Shown: in pieces, positions 51,611 through 60,199 of the stretch | Layout of the letters: each line of letters starts with the position of its first letter | How positions within the stretch are numbered: position 1 is the first letter of the stretch | NCBI GenBank assembly: GCA_022826805.1 | Contig: JAJDUH010000044.1 | Coordinates: forward strand, 156,862-220,861 | DNA: 64,000 bases | Source of the DNA: Candidatus Poribacteria bacterium | GTDB taxonomy: Bacteria; Poribacteria; WGA-4E; WGA-3G | Reading direction: 5' to 3' | The notes under the pieces: generated by a model | Seen by the model: the letters and a program-made list of their open reading frames with translations, nothing else | Told to the model about the DNA's origin: nothing | Database searches by the model: none | Translations under genes and position numbers: made by a program

Positions 51611-51688
51611 TGTAGGAGCGATCTTCTGATCGCTCCTCTTTCGCTGGCGAGGTTTCCTGGGAAAATACCCAATCAAAAACACCTCGTC
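51611..51688. repeat. Two palindromic repeats: GTAGGAGCGATC and GGCGAGG units
   Basis: AGGAGCGATC-TTCT-GATCGCTCCT is a perfect 10-bp hairpin at 51614-51637. It is followed at 51646-51688 by GGCGAGGT...ACCTCGTC with GGG/CCC inside. The first unit is also partly present inside two genes (52372 and 57759). Confidence 0.7.
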
Positions 51689-51710
51689 TTTTTTCATGTT
51701 CGCAGAACTA

Positions 51711-51739
51711 TTGAATTTTCCACGACAATATGTTATACT
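51711..51739 (+). promoter_or_regulatory. Promoter for the Uma2 gene
   Basis: TTGAAT (4/6) and TATACT (5/6) are 17 nt apart, about 40 nt before the start codon. Confidence 0.6.
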
Positions 51740-51778
51740 TTTGTTGCGGAGTTTAAGCACATAGCATAGGAGATACGC

Positions 51779-52387
51779 ATGTCATCTATTGCAGCCCGAA
51801 CCTATCTAACCCCTGAGGAATACATTGCTGCGGAACGAAAGGCGATGCTCAAAAGCGAATACTTGAGCGGTGAGATTGTCGCCATGTCTGGTGCAAGTGA
51901 TGCACATAATCTTATCACGATGAATACCGCGAATCAACTCTACAATCAATTAACAGAACAAGGATGCCGAGTTTACGTCAGTGATATGCGCGTCGGCATC
52001 GGCGCAGGAGTCTCCTACTTCTATCCAGATGTTGCTGTTCCCTGTGATAAACCCCGTTTTGAAGATGATGCTTTTGATACACTCACCAATCCGCAAGTCA
52101 TTGTTGAAGTCCTTTCTACCTCAACTGAAAGCTACGACCGAGGTGAGAAATTCGCACGTTATCGGCAACTGGAATCTTTGCAGGAATACATTCTCATCTC
52201 ACAAGATCAGGTTCAAGTCGAGCACTACCTCCGTCAAGGCAAACAATGGATACTCAGCGAATTTAGTGCGCTTGACAACGTGCTGCCATTCGTTTCAATT
52301 GAGGCAAAACTCTCCTTAGGTCAGATTTACAGATTCGTCGAACTGGAAACGGATACTGCCGTTCAAACGACTGTAGGAGCCGGGTAA
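51779..52387 (+). CDS. Uma2 family PD-(D/E)XK nuclease-like protein
   Basis: A 202-residue DUF820/Uma2 protein: LTPEEYIAAERKAMLKSEYL, SGEIVAMSGASDAHNLI, RVYVSDMRVGIG, YFYPDVAVPCDKP and the PD-(D/E)XK core NPQVIVEVLSTSTESYDRGEKFARYRQL, with IEV strand and D-x-G-K. Members are widespread and of unknown cellular role. The final VGAG and stop codon lie inside an intergenic palindromic repeat (52372-52398), so this 3' end was probably altered by repeat insertion. It precedes the CoA ligase gene by 30 nt. Confidence 0.9.
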   Translation: MSSIAARTYLTPEEYIAAERKAMLKSEYLSGEIVAMSGASDAHNLITMNTANQLYNQLTEQGCRVYVSDMRVGIGAGVSYFYPDVAVPCDKPRFEDDAFDTLTNPQVIVEVLSTSTESYDRGEKFARYRQLESLQEYILISQDQVQVEHYLRQGKQWILSEFSALDNVLPFVSIEAKLSLGQIYRFVELETDTAVQTTVGAG

Positions 52388-52417
52388 CCGAGCCTCTACA
52401 AAGAGGAAATCTATCCT

Positions 52418-54499
52418 ATGCTGACTGTTGAACAAATCATCGCTTGTGGATTAGAAAAAACAGAAGCACTAAAGATAGCACAAACCGTTAATAGGCTTTT
52501 ATCAACACAGGCTTCGACAGCCTGTTGGTACGAATTATCGCGCTACATCCTTACACCACAACACCCCTTTGCACTTCACCAGTTACTCTATGAGACGGTG
52601 TACGCCGATTTCGATCGCGCAACGTCCGGACCACCACCTGCATGGTTTCCTACTGACGAAGACATCAGTGAAGCGAATATCACCCGTCTCATGACGGAAT
52701 TATCCATCAAAACCTATCCCGAACTCCATGCCTGGTCAGTTGACAACCGCGATATGTTTTGGCAGATGATGATTGACACGCTGGGCATTAAAACAATAGC
52801 CACAAACACCGAAGCACAAAAAGATGCAACAGGCACCGCAACATACCTCGCTAAACTCAACATCGTTGACAGCTGCTTCAGTGCCCCTCACGATGCTACC
52901 GCGATTATTGCCCAACGTGAAAACGACGGAAACCTCGTAACACTTACCTATGGCGAATTGGAGCGCCTTACCAACCGAGTCACAAACGGACTTGTGGACC
53001 TCGGTCTGAAGCAAGGGGACGCAGTAGCGGTCGATATGCCGATGAACGCTGAATCCGTTGCCATTTATCTCGGCATTGTCAAAGCGGGATGTGTCGTTGT
53101 TGGCATTGCTGATAGTTTCGCGCCAGATGAGATAGCCACCCGCCTGCGTATCGGCAAAGCAAAAGCAATCTTTACACAGGACTATATCAACAGAACAGGC
53201 AAGCGTCTGCCGCTGTATGACAAAGTAATCGCCGCAAACGCACCGAAGGCGATTGTATTTAGCGCAGCTTGCAGGCTAAATCTTGCTACGGAAAAGTCGT
53301 GCGAGGGCAGCGATACCGTCGCACAGGTCCAGCGAGAAGGAGATATAACGTGGAACGACTTTCTTAGCGATACAGAGACCTTCACCGCTATCCCGTGCGA
53401 TCCAGATGCACACACCAACATCCTTTTCTCCTCTGGAACCACCGGCGAACCGAAGGCGATTCCGTGGACGCATACCACCCCGATCAAATGTGCTGCAGAT
53501 GCCTATCTACATCACGACATCCATCCGGGCAACGTGCTTGCGTGGTATACAAACCTCGGTTGGATGATGGGTCCATGGCTCATCTATGCAAGTCTTATTA
53601 ACAAAGCCACCATTGCGTTGTATGATGGCGTGCCGACAGGACGTGAGTTTGGAGTCTTTGTTCAGAACGCCAAGGTCACTATGCTGGGTGTTGTGCCCAC
53701 ACTCGTTCGTGCATGGAAAAACACCGATTGCCTGCAAGGACTCGACTGGCACGCAATTCGAGCGTTTAGTTCAACGGGTGAATGCTCTAACCCTGATGAG
53801 ATGTTGTACCTCATGTCCTTGGCTGGCTATAGACCGGTGATTGAGTATTGTGGCGGTACCGAAATCGGCGGCGGTTATGTCACTGGCACGCGCGTCCAGC
53901 CCGCTGCGCCTTCGATGTTCACAACACCCGCACTCGGCTTGAATTTCTCGCTCTTCGACGAGAACGGAGAGCCGACCCGAAACGGCGAAGTCTTCATCTC
54001 GCCACCGTCCCTCGGTCTCTCTACAACGCTTCTCAACGCTGACCACAACGAAGTCTACTTTGACGGGACCCCAGGACCGAACCTGCGTCGCCACGGCGAT
54101 GCAATCGAACAGTTAGGCAACGGTTTTGACACTGAACCTTGGCTGGAAGGGGTCAAATATCGCGTCCTCGGTCGCGTTGACGATACAATGAATCTAAGCG
54201 GCATCAAAGTAAGTTCTGCAGAGATCGAGGAAATCCTTAACGCCGTCAGCGAGATTCAAGAGACAGCAGCAGTTACCGTCTCACCCAAAGACGGCGGTCC
54301 CAGCCAACTTGTCATCTATGCTGTGCTAACAGCATCAGAACCTGACCCAACCAAACAGGAGATTCACGATGCATTGCAAGCCGAACTCTCTCAACACCTC
54401 AACCCCCTGTTCCGCATCCGCGATGTCGTCATCGTAGATGCTCTTCCAAGAACCGCTTCCAACAAGGTCATGCGCCGTCTGCTACGTGATCGATTGTAG
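52418..54499 (+). CDS. AMP-forming acyl-CoA synthetase (acetoacetyl-CoA synthetase-like)
   Basis: A 693-residue adenylate-forming enzyme. Motifs: A3 ILFSSGTTGEPKAIPWTH, A5 IEYCGGTEIGGGYVTG, A7-A8 LGRVDDTMNLSGIKVSS and the catalytic lysine of A10 in PRTASNKVMRR. Length and the long N-terminal part fit the acetyl- or acetoacetyl-CoA synthetase group. It activates a short organic acid with ATP and CoA. It follows the Uma2 gene closely but that is likely accidental; a separate promoter drives the next gene. Confidence 0.92.
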   Translation: MLTVEQIIACGLEKTEALKIAQTVNRLLSTQASTACWYELSRYILTPQHPFALHQLLYETVYADFDRATSGPPPAWFPTDEDISEANITRLMTELSIKTYPELHAWSVDNRDMFWQMMIDTLGIKTIATNTEAQKDATGTATYLAKLNIVDSCFSAPHDATAIIAQRENDGNLVTLTYGELERLTNRVTNGLVDLGLKQGDAVAVDMPMNAESVAIYLGIVKAGCVVVGIADSFAPDEIATRLRIGKAKAIFTQDYINRTGKRLPLYDKVIAANAPKAIVFSAACRLNLATEKSCEGSDTVAQVQREGDITWNDFLSDTETFTAIPCDPDAHTNILFSSGTTGEPKAIPWTHTTPIKCAADAYLHHDIHPGNVLAWYTNLGWMMGPWLIYASLINKATIALYDGVPTGREFGVFVQNAKVTMLGVVPTLVRAWKNTDCLQGLDWHAIRAFSSTGECSNPDEMLYLMSLAGYRPVIEYCGGTEIGGGYVTGTRVQPAAPSMFTTPALGLNFSLFDENGEPTRNGEVFISPPSLGLSTTLLNADHNEVYFDGTPGPNLRRHGDAIEQLGNGFDTEPWLEGVKYRVLGRVDDTMNLSGIKVSSAEIEEILNAVSEIQETAAVTVSPKDGGPSQLVIYAVLTASEPDPTKQEIHDALQAELSQHLNPLFRIRDVVIVDALPRTASNKVMRRLLRDRL

Positions 54500-54504
54500 T
54501 AAAA

Positions 54505-54541
54505 AGTTGGGTTTCACATCTGTTCAACCCAACCTACGTAA
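54505..54541. repeat. Compact inverted GTTGGGTTTC...AACCCAACCTACG repeat
   Basis: GTTGGGTTTCAC and GTTCAACCCAAC are separated by 5 nt, then CTACGTA. It is directly after the CoA ligase gene and may end its transcript. The long form is at 25859-25966. Confidence 0.65.
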
Positions 54542-54568
54542 TTCCACTGACAACTATTCCTACCAGAC

Positions 54569-54597
54569 TTGACAATTTTCTCATAAGATGCTACTAT
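54569..54597 (+). promoter_or_regulatory. Sigma70 promoter for the DUF362 gene
   Basis: TTGACA (perfect) and TACTAT (4/6) are 17 nt apart, about 35 nt before the start codon. Confidence 0.65.
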
Positions 54598-54631
54598 TTT
54601 ACAAAATCATCTACCCACACTGGAGACCATA

Positions 54632-55846
54632 ATGGAAAAACAGTTCAAAGTTAGAGCAGCACACTGCGATTATCGCGCAACGGAAGAGGAAATTTATCAG
54701 ACGCTCCGTCGTATCACCGACCCGCTCACTCGTGCTTGGAAACCGATTGAAAACGCCAAGAAGGTGGTCATGAAATTCAACATGATGAAGCCAGCTGAGC
54801 GGATTATCTACTATGAGGGTCGCCGCCGAGAATTAGTAGATGATGCCACCTGCCGTGCCGTCCTACGCTTGATTAAGGAGCACACCACAGCGCAGCTTAT
54901 CGCTACTGACACGAACCCTTATACCCATGGGCATCGGATGCCGCCCAATTTCAACTACGAACATCATCTGAAAGAATTCGACGTGCAATTTGTCGATTCC
55001 AACCTCCCTCCGTTTAAGGACTACGATGTACCCGGTGGCGGTTCAATGTTCGATCGCTACACACTGAGTGCCTGTTTCGACGATGCCGATGCAGTCGTCT
55101 CGGTAGCGAAGATGAAAAACCACGCCTTTATGGGTATCACGCTATGCACGAAAAACCTGTTCGGATTACCGCCGATGCTACTGCCAGAAGGTCGAACACG
55201 CAGCTACTACCACCATCTCATCCGTCTCTCCTACGTACTCCCAGATTTGGCACTCATCACGAAGCCGTGCCTCAATATCATCGATGCGTTGACAGGACAG
55301 TGGGGACGTGAATGGGGCGGTGAAGGCAGAATCTGTAACGCTCTCATCGCTGGCGATCACCCAATCTCTACGGACACTGTCGGCATGCACCTGATGGGAC
55401 ACGATCCGCAGTCCGACTGGCCCACGCCTCCGTTTAAACGCGATCGGAACCATATCCTCATCGCTGCACAGCGTGGATACGGCACCGTCAACCTTGATGA
55501 GATCGATTGGGAGAGCGAAGTCACCGCACCTTTGGCGGAGTTCGATTCTGTCGAAACGGATACGCCAGAGACGGTCGCTAACTGGCGACGGACAACGTGT
55601 GAACAGGGATTAATCTATCAAGAAAACCAGAAAGCACTCATCGACCGGTATCGCGACAACTTCATCTACATGCAAGGCGGCGCAGTCGTTTGGGCTGGAC
55701 CCGATCCGTCGAATCTCGGCAGTCGTCGGCAGTTGAGTGGTGACAAGAAGGACAGCGCACTCTGGCTCAAACTCGTTGATGCCGAAGAACACGAAGGCGA
55801 ACGTTTCAACGTCTATGAGGACTGCCTGAAACCCTTCGCAGCATAG
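54632..55846 (+). CDS. DUF362 domain protein
   Basis: A 404-residue protein with the DUF362 core: KKVVMKFNMMKPAE, TAQLIATDTNPYTH, ADAVVSVAKMKNHAFMGITL, CTKNLFGLPP, LNIIDALTGQWG and ISTDTVGMHLMG. DUF362 is often fused to ferredoxin domains or found with reductases; no Fe-S cysteine cluster is seen here, so it is the stand-alone form. It lies just upstream of a PhyH-type gene, with two hairpins between. Biochemical role unknown. Confidence 0.88.
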   Translation: MEKQFKVRAAHCDYRATEEEIYQTLRRITDPLTRAWKPIENAKKVVMKFNMMKPAERIIYYEGRRRELVDDATCRAVLRLIKEHTTAQLIATDTNPYTHGHRMPPNFNYEHHLKEFDVQFVDSNLPPFKDYDVPGGGSMFDRYTLSACFDDADAVVSVAKMKNHAFMGITLCTKNLFGLPPMLLPEGRTRSYYHHLIRLSYVLPDLALITKPCLNIIDALTGQWGREWGGEGRICNALIAGDHPISTDTVGMHLMGHDPQSDWPTPPFKRDRNHILIAAQRGYGTVNLDEIDWESEVTAPLAEFDSVETDTPETVANWRRTTCEQGLIYQENQKALIDRYRDNFIYMQGGAVVWAGPDPSNLGSRRQLSGDKKDSALWLKLVDAEEHEGERFNVYEDCLKPFAA

Positions 55847-55869
55847 TTTAGACTTGTTCGACGGGCGGG

Positions 55870-55919
55870 GAATGCCAACAGGCATTCATACCCGGTAATG
55901 CCCTCACGGGCATTATACC
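55870..55919 (+). repeat. Two consecutive hairpins between DUF362 and PhyH genes
   Basis: GAATGCC-AACA-GGCATTC (55870-55887) is a perfect 7-bp hairpin; GGTAATGCCC (55894-55903) pairs with GGGCATTATACC (55908-55919) with a 2-nt bulge. The two share the AATGCC core in both arms. The distal gene starts 45 nt later, so they may control read-through or stability in the operon. Confidence 0.65.
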
Positions 55920-55963
55920 GTTGATTCTGATTCTGTGCCTCGCCTATTAAGGAGAACACAAAA

Positions 55964-56716
55964 ATGGGCATCACTGACGCGCAAAAAAGAGAATTAGACG
56001 AGCAGGGATGCATCGTCATCCCCGATGTGCTCTCCGATGCGGAGATTAAAGTCTACAGAGCCGATATACTCCGATTGGCAGAAGAGGAAAAGCAGAATGG
56101 GTTGGCGCGTCAACACACCGACGGGTATGGACAACACGTCCGTTGGTTGGTAAACAAAGGCAAAATATACGAGAAACTCGTTGCCCACCCAAAGGTGATG
56201 CCGTTCTTTGAACACGTGCTCGGTCCCGACTACACACTCAGCACACTCACCTCTAATATCATCGATCCCGGTGCCTCTGATGGCGGCTACCACGTCGATA
56301 GTGTATTAGGCACCATGCCAGAACCGCTCCCCAGTTTCCCACTGGTCGCCAATAGTCTCTGGCTTCTCGACAATTTTACCCCGGAAAACGGTGGCACGCG
56401 CCATGTACCGGGTATCCACCTACAACGGAAAAAACCGCCTCCCGGCACGACACACCACCCCGACGAAGTCAGATTGTCCGCACCGAAAGGCTCGGTATTC
56501 CTGTTCAATGGTGCGATCTGGCATTCTGCTGGTGCTAACAAAACCGACAAGCAACGTATTGCGTTAATCTGCTTCTGTTGTCGTTCTTTTGTCAAGCCGA
56601 TGTTCGACTTTGTGCATCACCTCAAACCGGAGGTCGTCGAACGTGCTACGCCAACCATGCGCCGCATCTACGGATTTGATTCCCAGCCTCAGCCGCCGGA
56701 TGAACCTAAAAATTGA
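55964..56716 (+). CDS. Phytanoyl-CoA dioxygenase family protein
   Basis: A 250-residue Fe(II)/2-oxoglutarate oxygenase. Ligands: H-x-D in GGYHVDSVLG and the distal H in GAIWHSAGANKTDK with Arg in QRIALICF. The N-terminus DEQGCIVIPDVLSDAEIK is typical of the family. AAGGAGAA lies upstream of the start. It is in line with the DUF362 gene and probably part of its operon. Confidence 0.92.
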   Translation: MGITDAQKRELDEQGCIVIPDVLSDAEIKVYRADILRLAEEEKQNGLARQHTDGYGQHVRWLVNKGKIYEKLVAHPKVMPFFEHVLGPDYTLSTLTSNIIDPGASDGGYHVDSVLGTMPEPLPSFPLVANSLWLLDNFTPENGGTRHVPGIHLQRKKPPPGTTHHPDEVRLSAPKGSVFLFNGAIWHSAGANKTDKQRIALICFCCRSFVKPMFDFVHHLKPEVVERATPTMRRIYGFDSQPQPPDEPKN

Positions 56717-56725
56717 CAGAATTTT

Positions 56726-56754
56726 TTGCAACGAAACCGAAAATGATGTATAAT
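56726..56754 (+). promoter_or_regulatory. Sigma70 promoter for the HicB gene
   Basis: TTGCAA (4/6) and TATAAT (perfect) are 17 nt apart, about 58 nt before the start codon. Confidence 0.65.
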
Positions 56755-56811
56755 TGGAAAAAGCAAGTGTACTGAAGCAAGCCGGGCTCAAGTAATGAGG
56801 TAGATAAACTT

Positions 56812-57054
56812 ATGGAATATGTCGTTATTTTTGAAAAGGGCGAAAATAGTTACGGGGCTTCTGTCCCAGACCTTCCCGGCTGCATCGCTGTAGGCGAGAC
56901 AATAGAGGAAGTCAGGGAACTGATCGCTGAAGCCATTGAGTTTCATATTGAAGGACTGCGAGAAGATGGGGATGTTGTTCCATCGCCGACATCACATCTC
57001 CCTGTTCAAAGCGATGCGGGTGTCTCGTCCGCATTGATTGCAGTGCAAGTTTAA
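56812..57054 (+). CDS. HicB-family antitoxin, no HicA partner
   Basis: An 80-residue protein: MEYVVIFEKGENSYGASVPD, LPGCIAVGETIEEVRELIAEAIEFHIEGLREDG is the partial RNase H-like fold of HicB. No HicA-like (dsRBD) frame is found on either side, so it is an orphan, as happens for many HicB proteins. The C-terminal 20 residues (VQSDAGVSSALIAVQV) do not include a separate DNA-binding domain. It precedes the nuclease-methyltransferase gene by 76 nt and could be part of its transcript. Confidence 0.9.
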   Translation: MEYVVIFEKGENSYGASVPDLPGCIAVGETIEEVRELIAEAIEFHIEGLREDGDVVPSPTSHLPVQSDAGVSSALIAVQV

Positions 57055-57130
57055 ACCTCCGCAACCACACCTTCCCCAATTCGGTAGTGCTCCCTCTTTT
57101 TTTTCTCAAAACACCTATTAAGGAAACACT

Positions 57131-60106
57131 ATGCCCAATCGACGCGAAACAACAATTACAAACGAATTGGTGAACATCCTACGGAACATGCGCCACGGTT
57201 GGGAACTTGAAACGGAGGTCAACGCCTTCATCAAAGGCAACAGTGAACTTGATGCCCTCGTAATTGAACGGGGCAGGGAACCTATCGGCATAGAAGCCAA
57301 ATTCGCCACAACCACCAACGCCAAAAACCTCATCAAACAAGCCGAAACAAGACTCGTCTATGAGCTTGAAGCAGAATACCATACCGCCACAAAAACCCTG
57401 AACAACGTCATGGCAATTCTTTATCCCGATCGTTTTAAAATGATGCCGGGACGTGACATCAATTCGCAACTCCGTGAGGCAGACGACCTACAATACAAAC
57501 TCATCAGTACCTTCAGGGGCACCGCCGGACACTTCCCAAAAAACGGTTGGGCGACTGGCACTGTCGGAGATATTGCCAATGCATTACATGTCGGTGCAAT
57601 GCCTAACTCCCAACTGGAACAGGCAGCAAAAGACATGGAATATAGCATTGACAGCGCAGCACACCTCCTTGAAGACGCTATCACCGATCACCCTGTCATT
57701 GGCACAAAAATTGAGACAATTCTGCACCAAGAGGTTTTCTCTAAAGACCCCGTTCCTGTAGGAGCGATCTCCGAACAGCAACCTCTCAACATACAAACCC
57801 TTCGCATGGCGGCACTGATTATTACGGATGCGTTCGTTTTTCAGAGCTCGCTTGCTGGCAAAGCAGAGATGGAATCCGTCCGCTCACTCCGTCAACTTCT
57901 ACCCACAATTGATTATGCCGATGTTATTGTTGACTGGAACACTATCCTGAAAGTCAATTACCGTCCTATTTTTGAAGACGCCCGCGACCTCGTTGAAGCA
58001 CTCGCTACCGATGATAGATTAGTCAAACCCATCTTAACCCTCCTTTGCGAAGCAGCCAAAGACCTCGTTGACACCGGCATCGCACAGATTCACGAACTCG
58101 CAGGTATCGTTTTCCAAAAACTCATCACCGATCGGAAATACGTCAAAGCGAACTACACACTACCAGAAAGTGCCGTGCTGTTGTCAACGCTTGTGATGCC
58201 TAAACTGCCCGAGGGCAAACTTCCGAAAGTGGCGGACTTTGCGTGTGGCACAGGTGCCCTGCTTAACGGTGTCTACCAACGCATCTTATCTCTATATGAA
58301 CAATCAGGTGGAAATGGTAGAGATATTCATCAAAAGATGCTTAAGGAAAATATTGGCGGTGCAGATGTCATGCCCAATGCTACACACTTGACAGCATCCG
58401 CTCTTGCCAGTACGCATGCGGACATTAAACTCAAGGATACCCGTATTCTGACCGCACCCTATGGACTTATGGATGACGGTAGTTATGCAATTGGCTCACT
58501 GGAATTGCTTGACGACGTATCCCTATTAGATACAGAAGCCAAACAAATTGGCGGACAGGAAAACAGGATAGTTAAACTTCAACAAACGTTCCAGCACAGC
58601 GATTTTGATATTGTCATCCAGAATCCACCCTTCACGAGATCTGGATCAGATAGCAACACCGACATACCCAAATCTACATTCCAAGGTAGTGATCGTCCCG
58701 AGGATGATCAGAAGTTGATGCAGGCTGTATTGAGGTCTAAAAACACACGAGTAACTGATGGGAAAAATGGGTTTGTTTCTGCCTTCGTAGACCTGGCTGA
58801 TAAGAAACTCAAAACCGGCGGCACCATGGGTTTCATCCTACCACTAACGGTGTTAAGATCTCCGACTACCGAAAAACTAAGGGAAATGTGGGCTTCTGAA
58901 TACCACAATTTAGTGGTGATAACCATGGCTCAAGCAAAAGGACAAGACTGCGCCTTTTCTGCAGATACTGGTATGGCAGAGTGCATTGTAGTTGCGACAA
59001 AAGGTGTAAGAAACAATACAGGACGCGGCAAATTTGTTTGCTTGAATCAGAGACCTCAAAGCGCACTCGAAGCGGTGGAAATCGCAAATCGGATTAATCA
59101 AAGCAATGAAACGCGGAAACTGGAAGATGTCCCAAACGGAGGCGATATTATTAGCGTGGGAAGTACAAATAATGGACAAACGTTAGATTGTCCAATAAAG
59201 GATGGTGTAGCATGGATTGCGACGCGCGCAAGGTCCATGGCACTGTTGCAGACAGCACATAGAATTAGAAATGGTAAACTCCATCTTCCTATGTCAAGAG
59301 AGCCTGTTTCCATCCATGTTTGCCAAGTGAAAGACATTGCCAAGGTCGGTTCAGCAGATTCATTCAGAGAAAAAGATGGGGCATTTGTCATGATAGAAGA
59401 TTATGAACGGAAGAGTGATGGTTACGATGCATTATGGAAAGTTGACGCGCCTTTGCAGCGGGCTATGGTGGCTGAACCAAATGCGACTGCGATTCCTCGC
59501 TCAAATGAGAATGCTATGGTTAAACGCGTTTTAGATTGCTACAGTAAGACCCACTATCATATCAATCTAACTTTCAGTGCAAACTCGGTTATATCTTCCT
59601 TTACCGAAAAACCTTCTATCGGTGTTCGTTCAATGATAAATGTTTTGCTCAACGACCTGCACCACGAAATTGCGTGGACACTCTGGTGCAACTCCACATT
59701 AGGACTGTTATGTCACTGGTTACATTGCGGGAAACAACAAATGGGACGAGGAACACTGCGTCAGCAGACGTTAGAGACGCTCCCTACGTTGGATGTTCGT
59801 AAGCTTTCCGAAGAACAATTAGCGAACGCTGACGTGCTTTTTGAGCGATTAAAATACAAACGGATGCTGCCGGTTAACGAGTGTGCTCATGACTCTGTCC
59901 GACATGAATTGGATACCGATCTTCTGACGGACGTGCTTGGCATTAAGGATATAGATGTCCTTGCCTCCATGCAGACACTGCGCGAGATGCTCTGTGCTGA
60001 ACCGAGCATTCACGGCGGGAAAAAGTCTAAATGTGATCTTGACGCGGAATTGGCAAAACTTAAGCTGAAAGGGATTCCTTTTCCGAGTTGGTATGTTGAT
60101 AAGTAA
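57131..60106 (+). CDS. Single-chain nuclease-DNA methyltransferase (type IIG-like restriction-modification enzyme)
   Basis: A 991-residue protein. The N-terminus has a PD-(D/E)XK nuclease (ELDALVIERG then PIGIEAKF; D41, E55-x-K57). A helical region follows to about 330 with a preceding-domain IHELAGIVFQKLI and YTLPESAVLLSTL; then a gamma-type N6-adenine methylase with motif I DFACGTGALL (about residue 367) and motif IV NPPF (about 497). The C-terminal 400 residues would hold target recognition. No separate S or R gene is present. It would methylate and cut DNA at one site as a defence. AAGGAAA precedes the start. Residues near 210 (PVPVGAISEQ) are encoded by bases that match the intergenic repeat family. 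Confidence 0.9.
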   Translation: MPNRRETTITNELVNILRNMRHGWELETEVNAFIKGNSELDALVIERGREPIGIEAKFATTTNAKNLIKQAETRLVYELEAEYHTATKTLNNVMAILYPDRFKMMPGRDINSQLREADDLQYKLISTFRGTAGHFPKNGWATGTVGDIANALHVGAMPNSQLEQAAKDMEYSIDSAAHLLEDAITDHPVIGTKIETILHQEVFSKDPVPVGAISEQQPLNIQTLRMAALIITDAFVFQSSLAGKAEMESVRSLRQLLPTIDYADVIVDWNTILKVNYRPIFEDARDLVEALATDDRLVKPILTLLCEAAKDLVDTGIAQIHELAGIVFQKLITDRKYVKANYTLPESAVLLSTLVMPKLPEGKLPKVADFACGTGALLNGVYQRILSLYEQSGGNGRDIHQKMLKENIGGADVMPNATHLTASALASTHADIKLKDTRILTAPYGLMDDGSYAIGSLELLDDVSLLDTEAKQIGGQENRIVKLQQTFQHSDFDIVIQNPPFTRSGSDSNTDIPKSTFQGSDRPEDDQKLMQAVLRSKNTRVTDGKNGFVSAFVDLADKKLKTGGTMGFILPLTVLRSPTTEKLREMWASEYHNLVVITMAQAKGQDCAFSADTGMAECIVVATKGVRNNTGRGKFVCLNQRPQSALEAVEIANRINQSNETRKLEDVPNGGDIISVGSTNNGQTLDCPIKDGVAWIATRARSMALLQTAHRIRNGKLHLPMSREPVSIHVCQVKDIAKVGSADSFREKDGAFVMIEDYERKSDGYDALWKVDAPLQRAMVAEPNATAIPRSNENAMVKRVLDCYSKTHYHINLTFSANSVISSFTEKPSIGVRSMINVLLNDLHHEIAWTLWCNSTLGLLCHWLHCGKQQMGRGTLRQQTLETLPTLDVRKLSEEQLANADVLFERLKYKRMLPVNECAHDSVRHELDTDLLTDVLGIKDIDVLASMQTLREMLCAEPSIHGGKKSKCDLDAELAKLKLKGIPFPSWYVDK

Positions 60107-60199
60107 ACCCGCGATGTAGGGAGAAACCTAAGTAGAAAAACAGTATAAATCTGTTCAATTTTGTCTTACCCATCAGAAGTGAATTTGAGGTAAACGCCT

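Noticed and set aside
56716..57130. Search for a HicA partner around HicB
   Set aside because: No frame of about 60 residues with HicA-like features on either strand.
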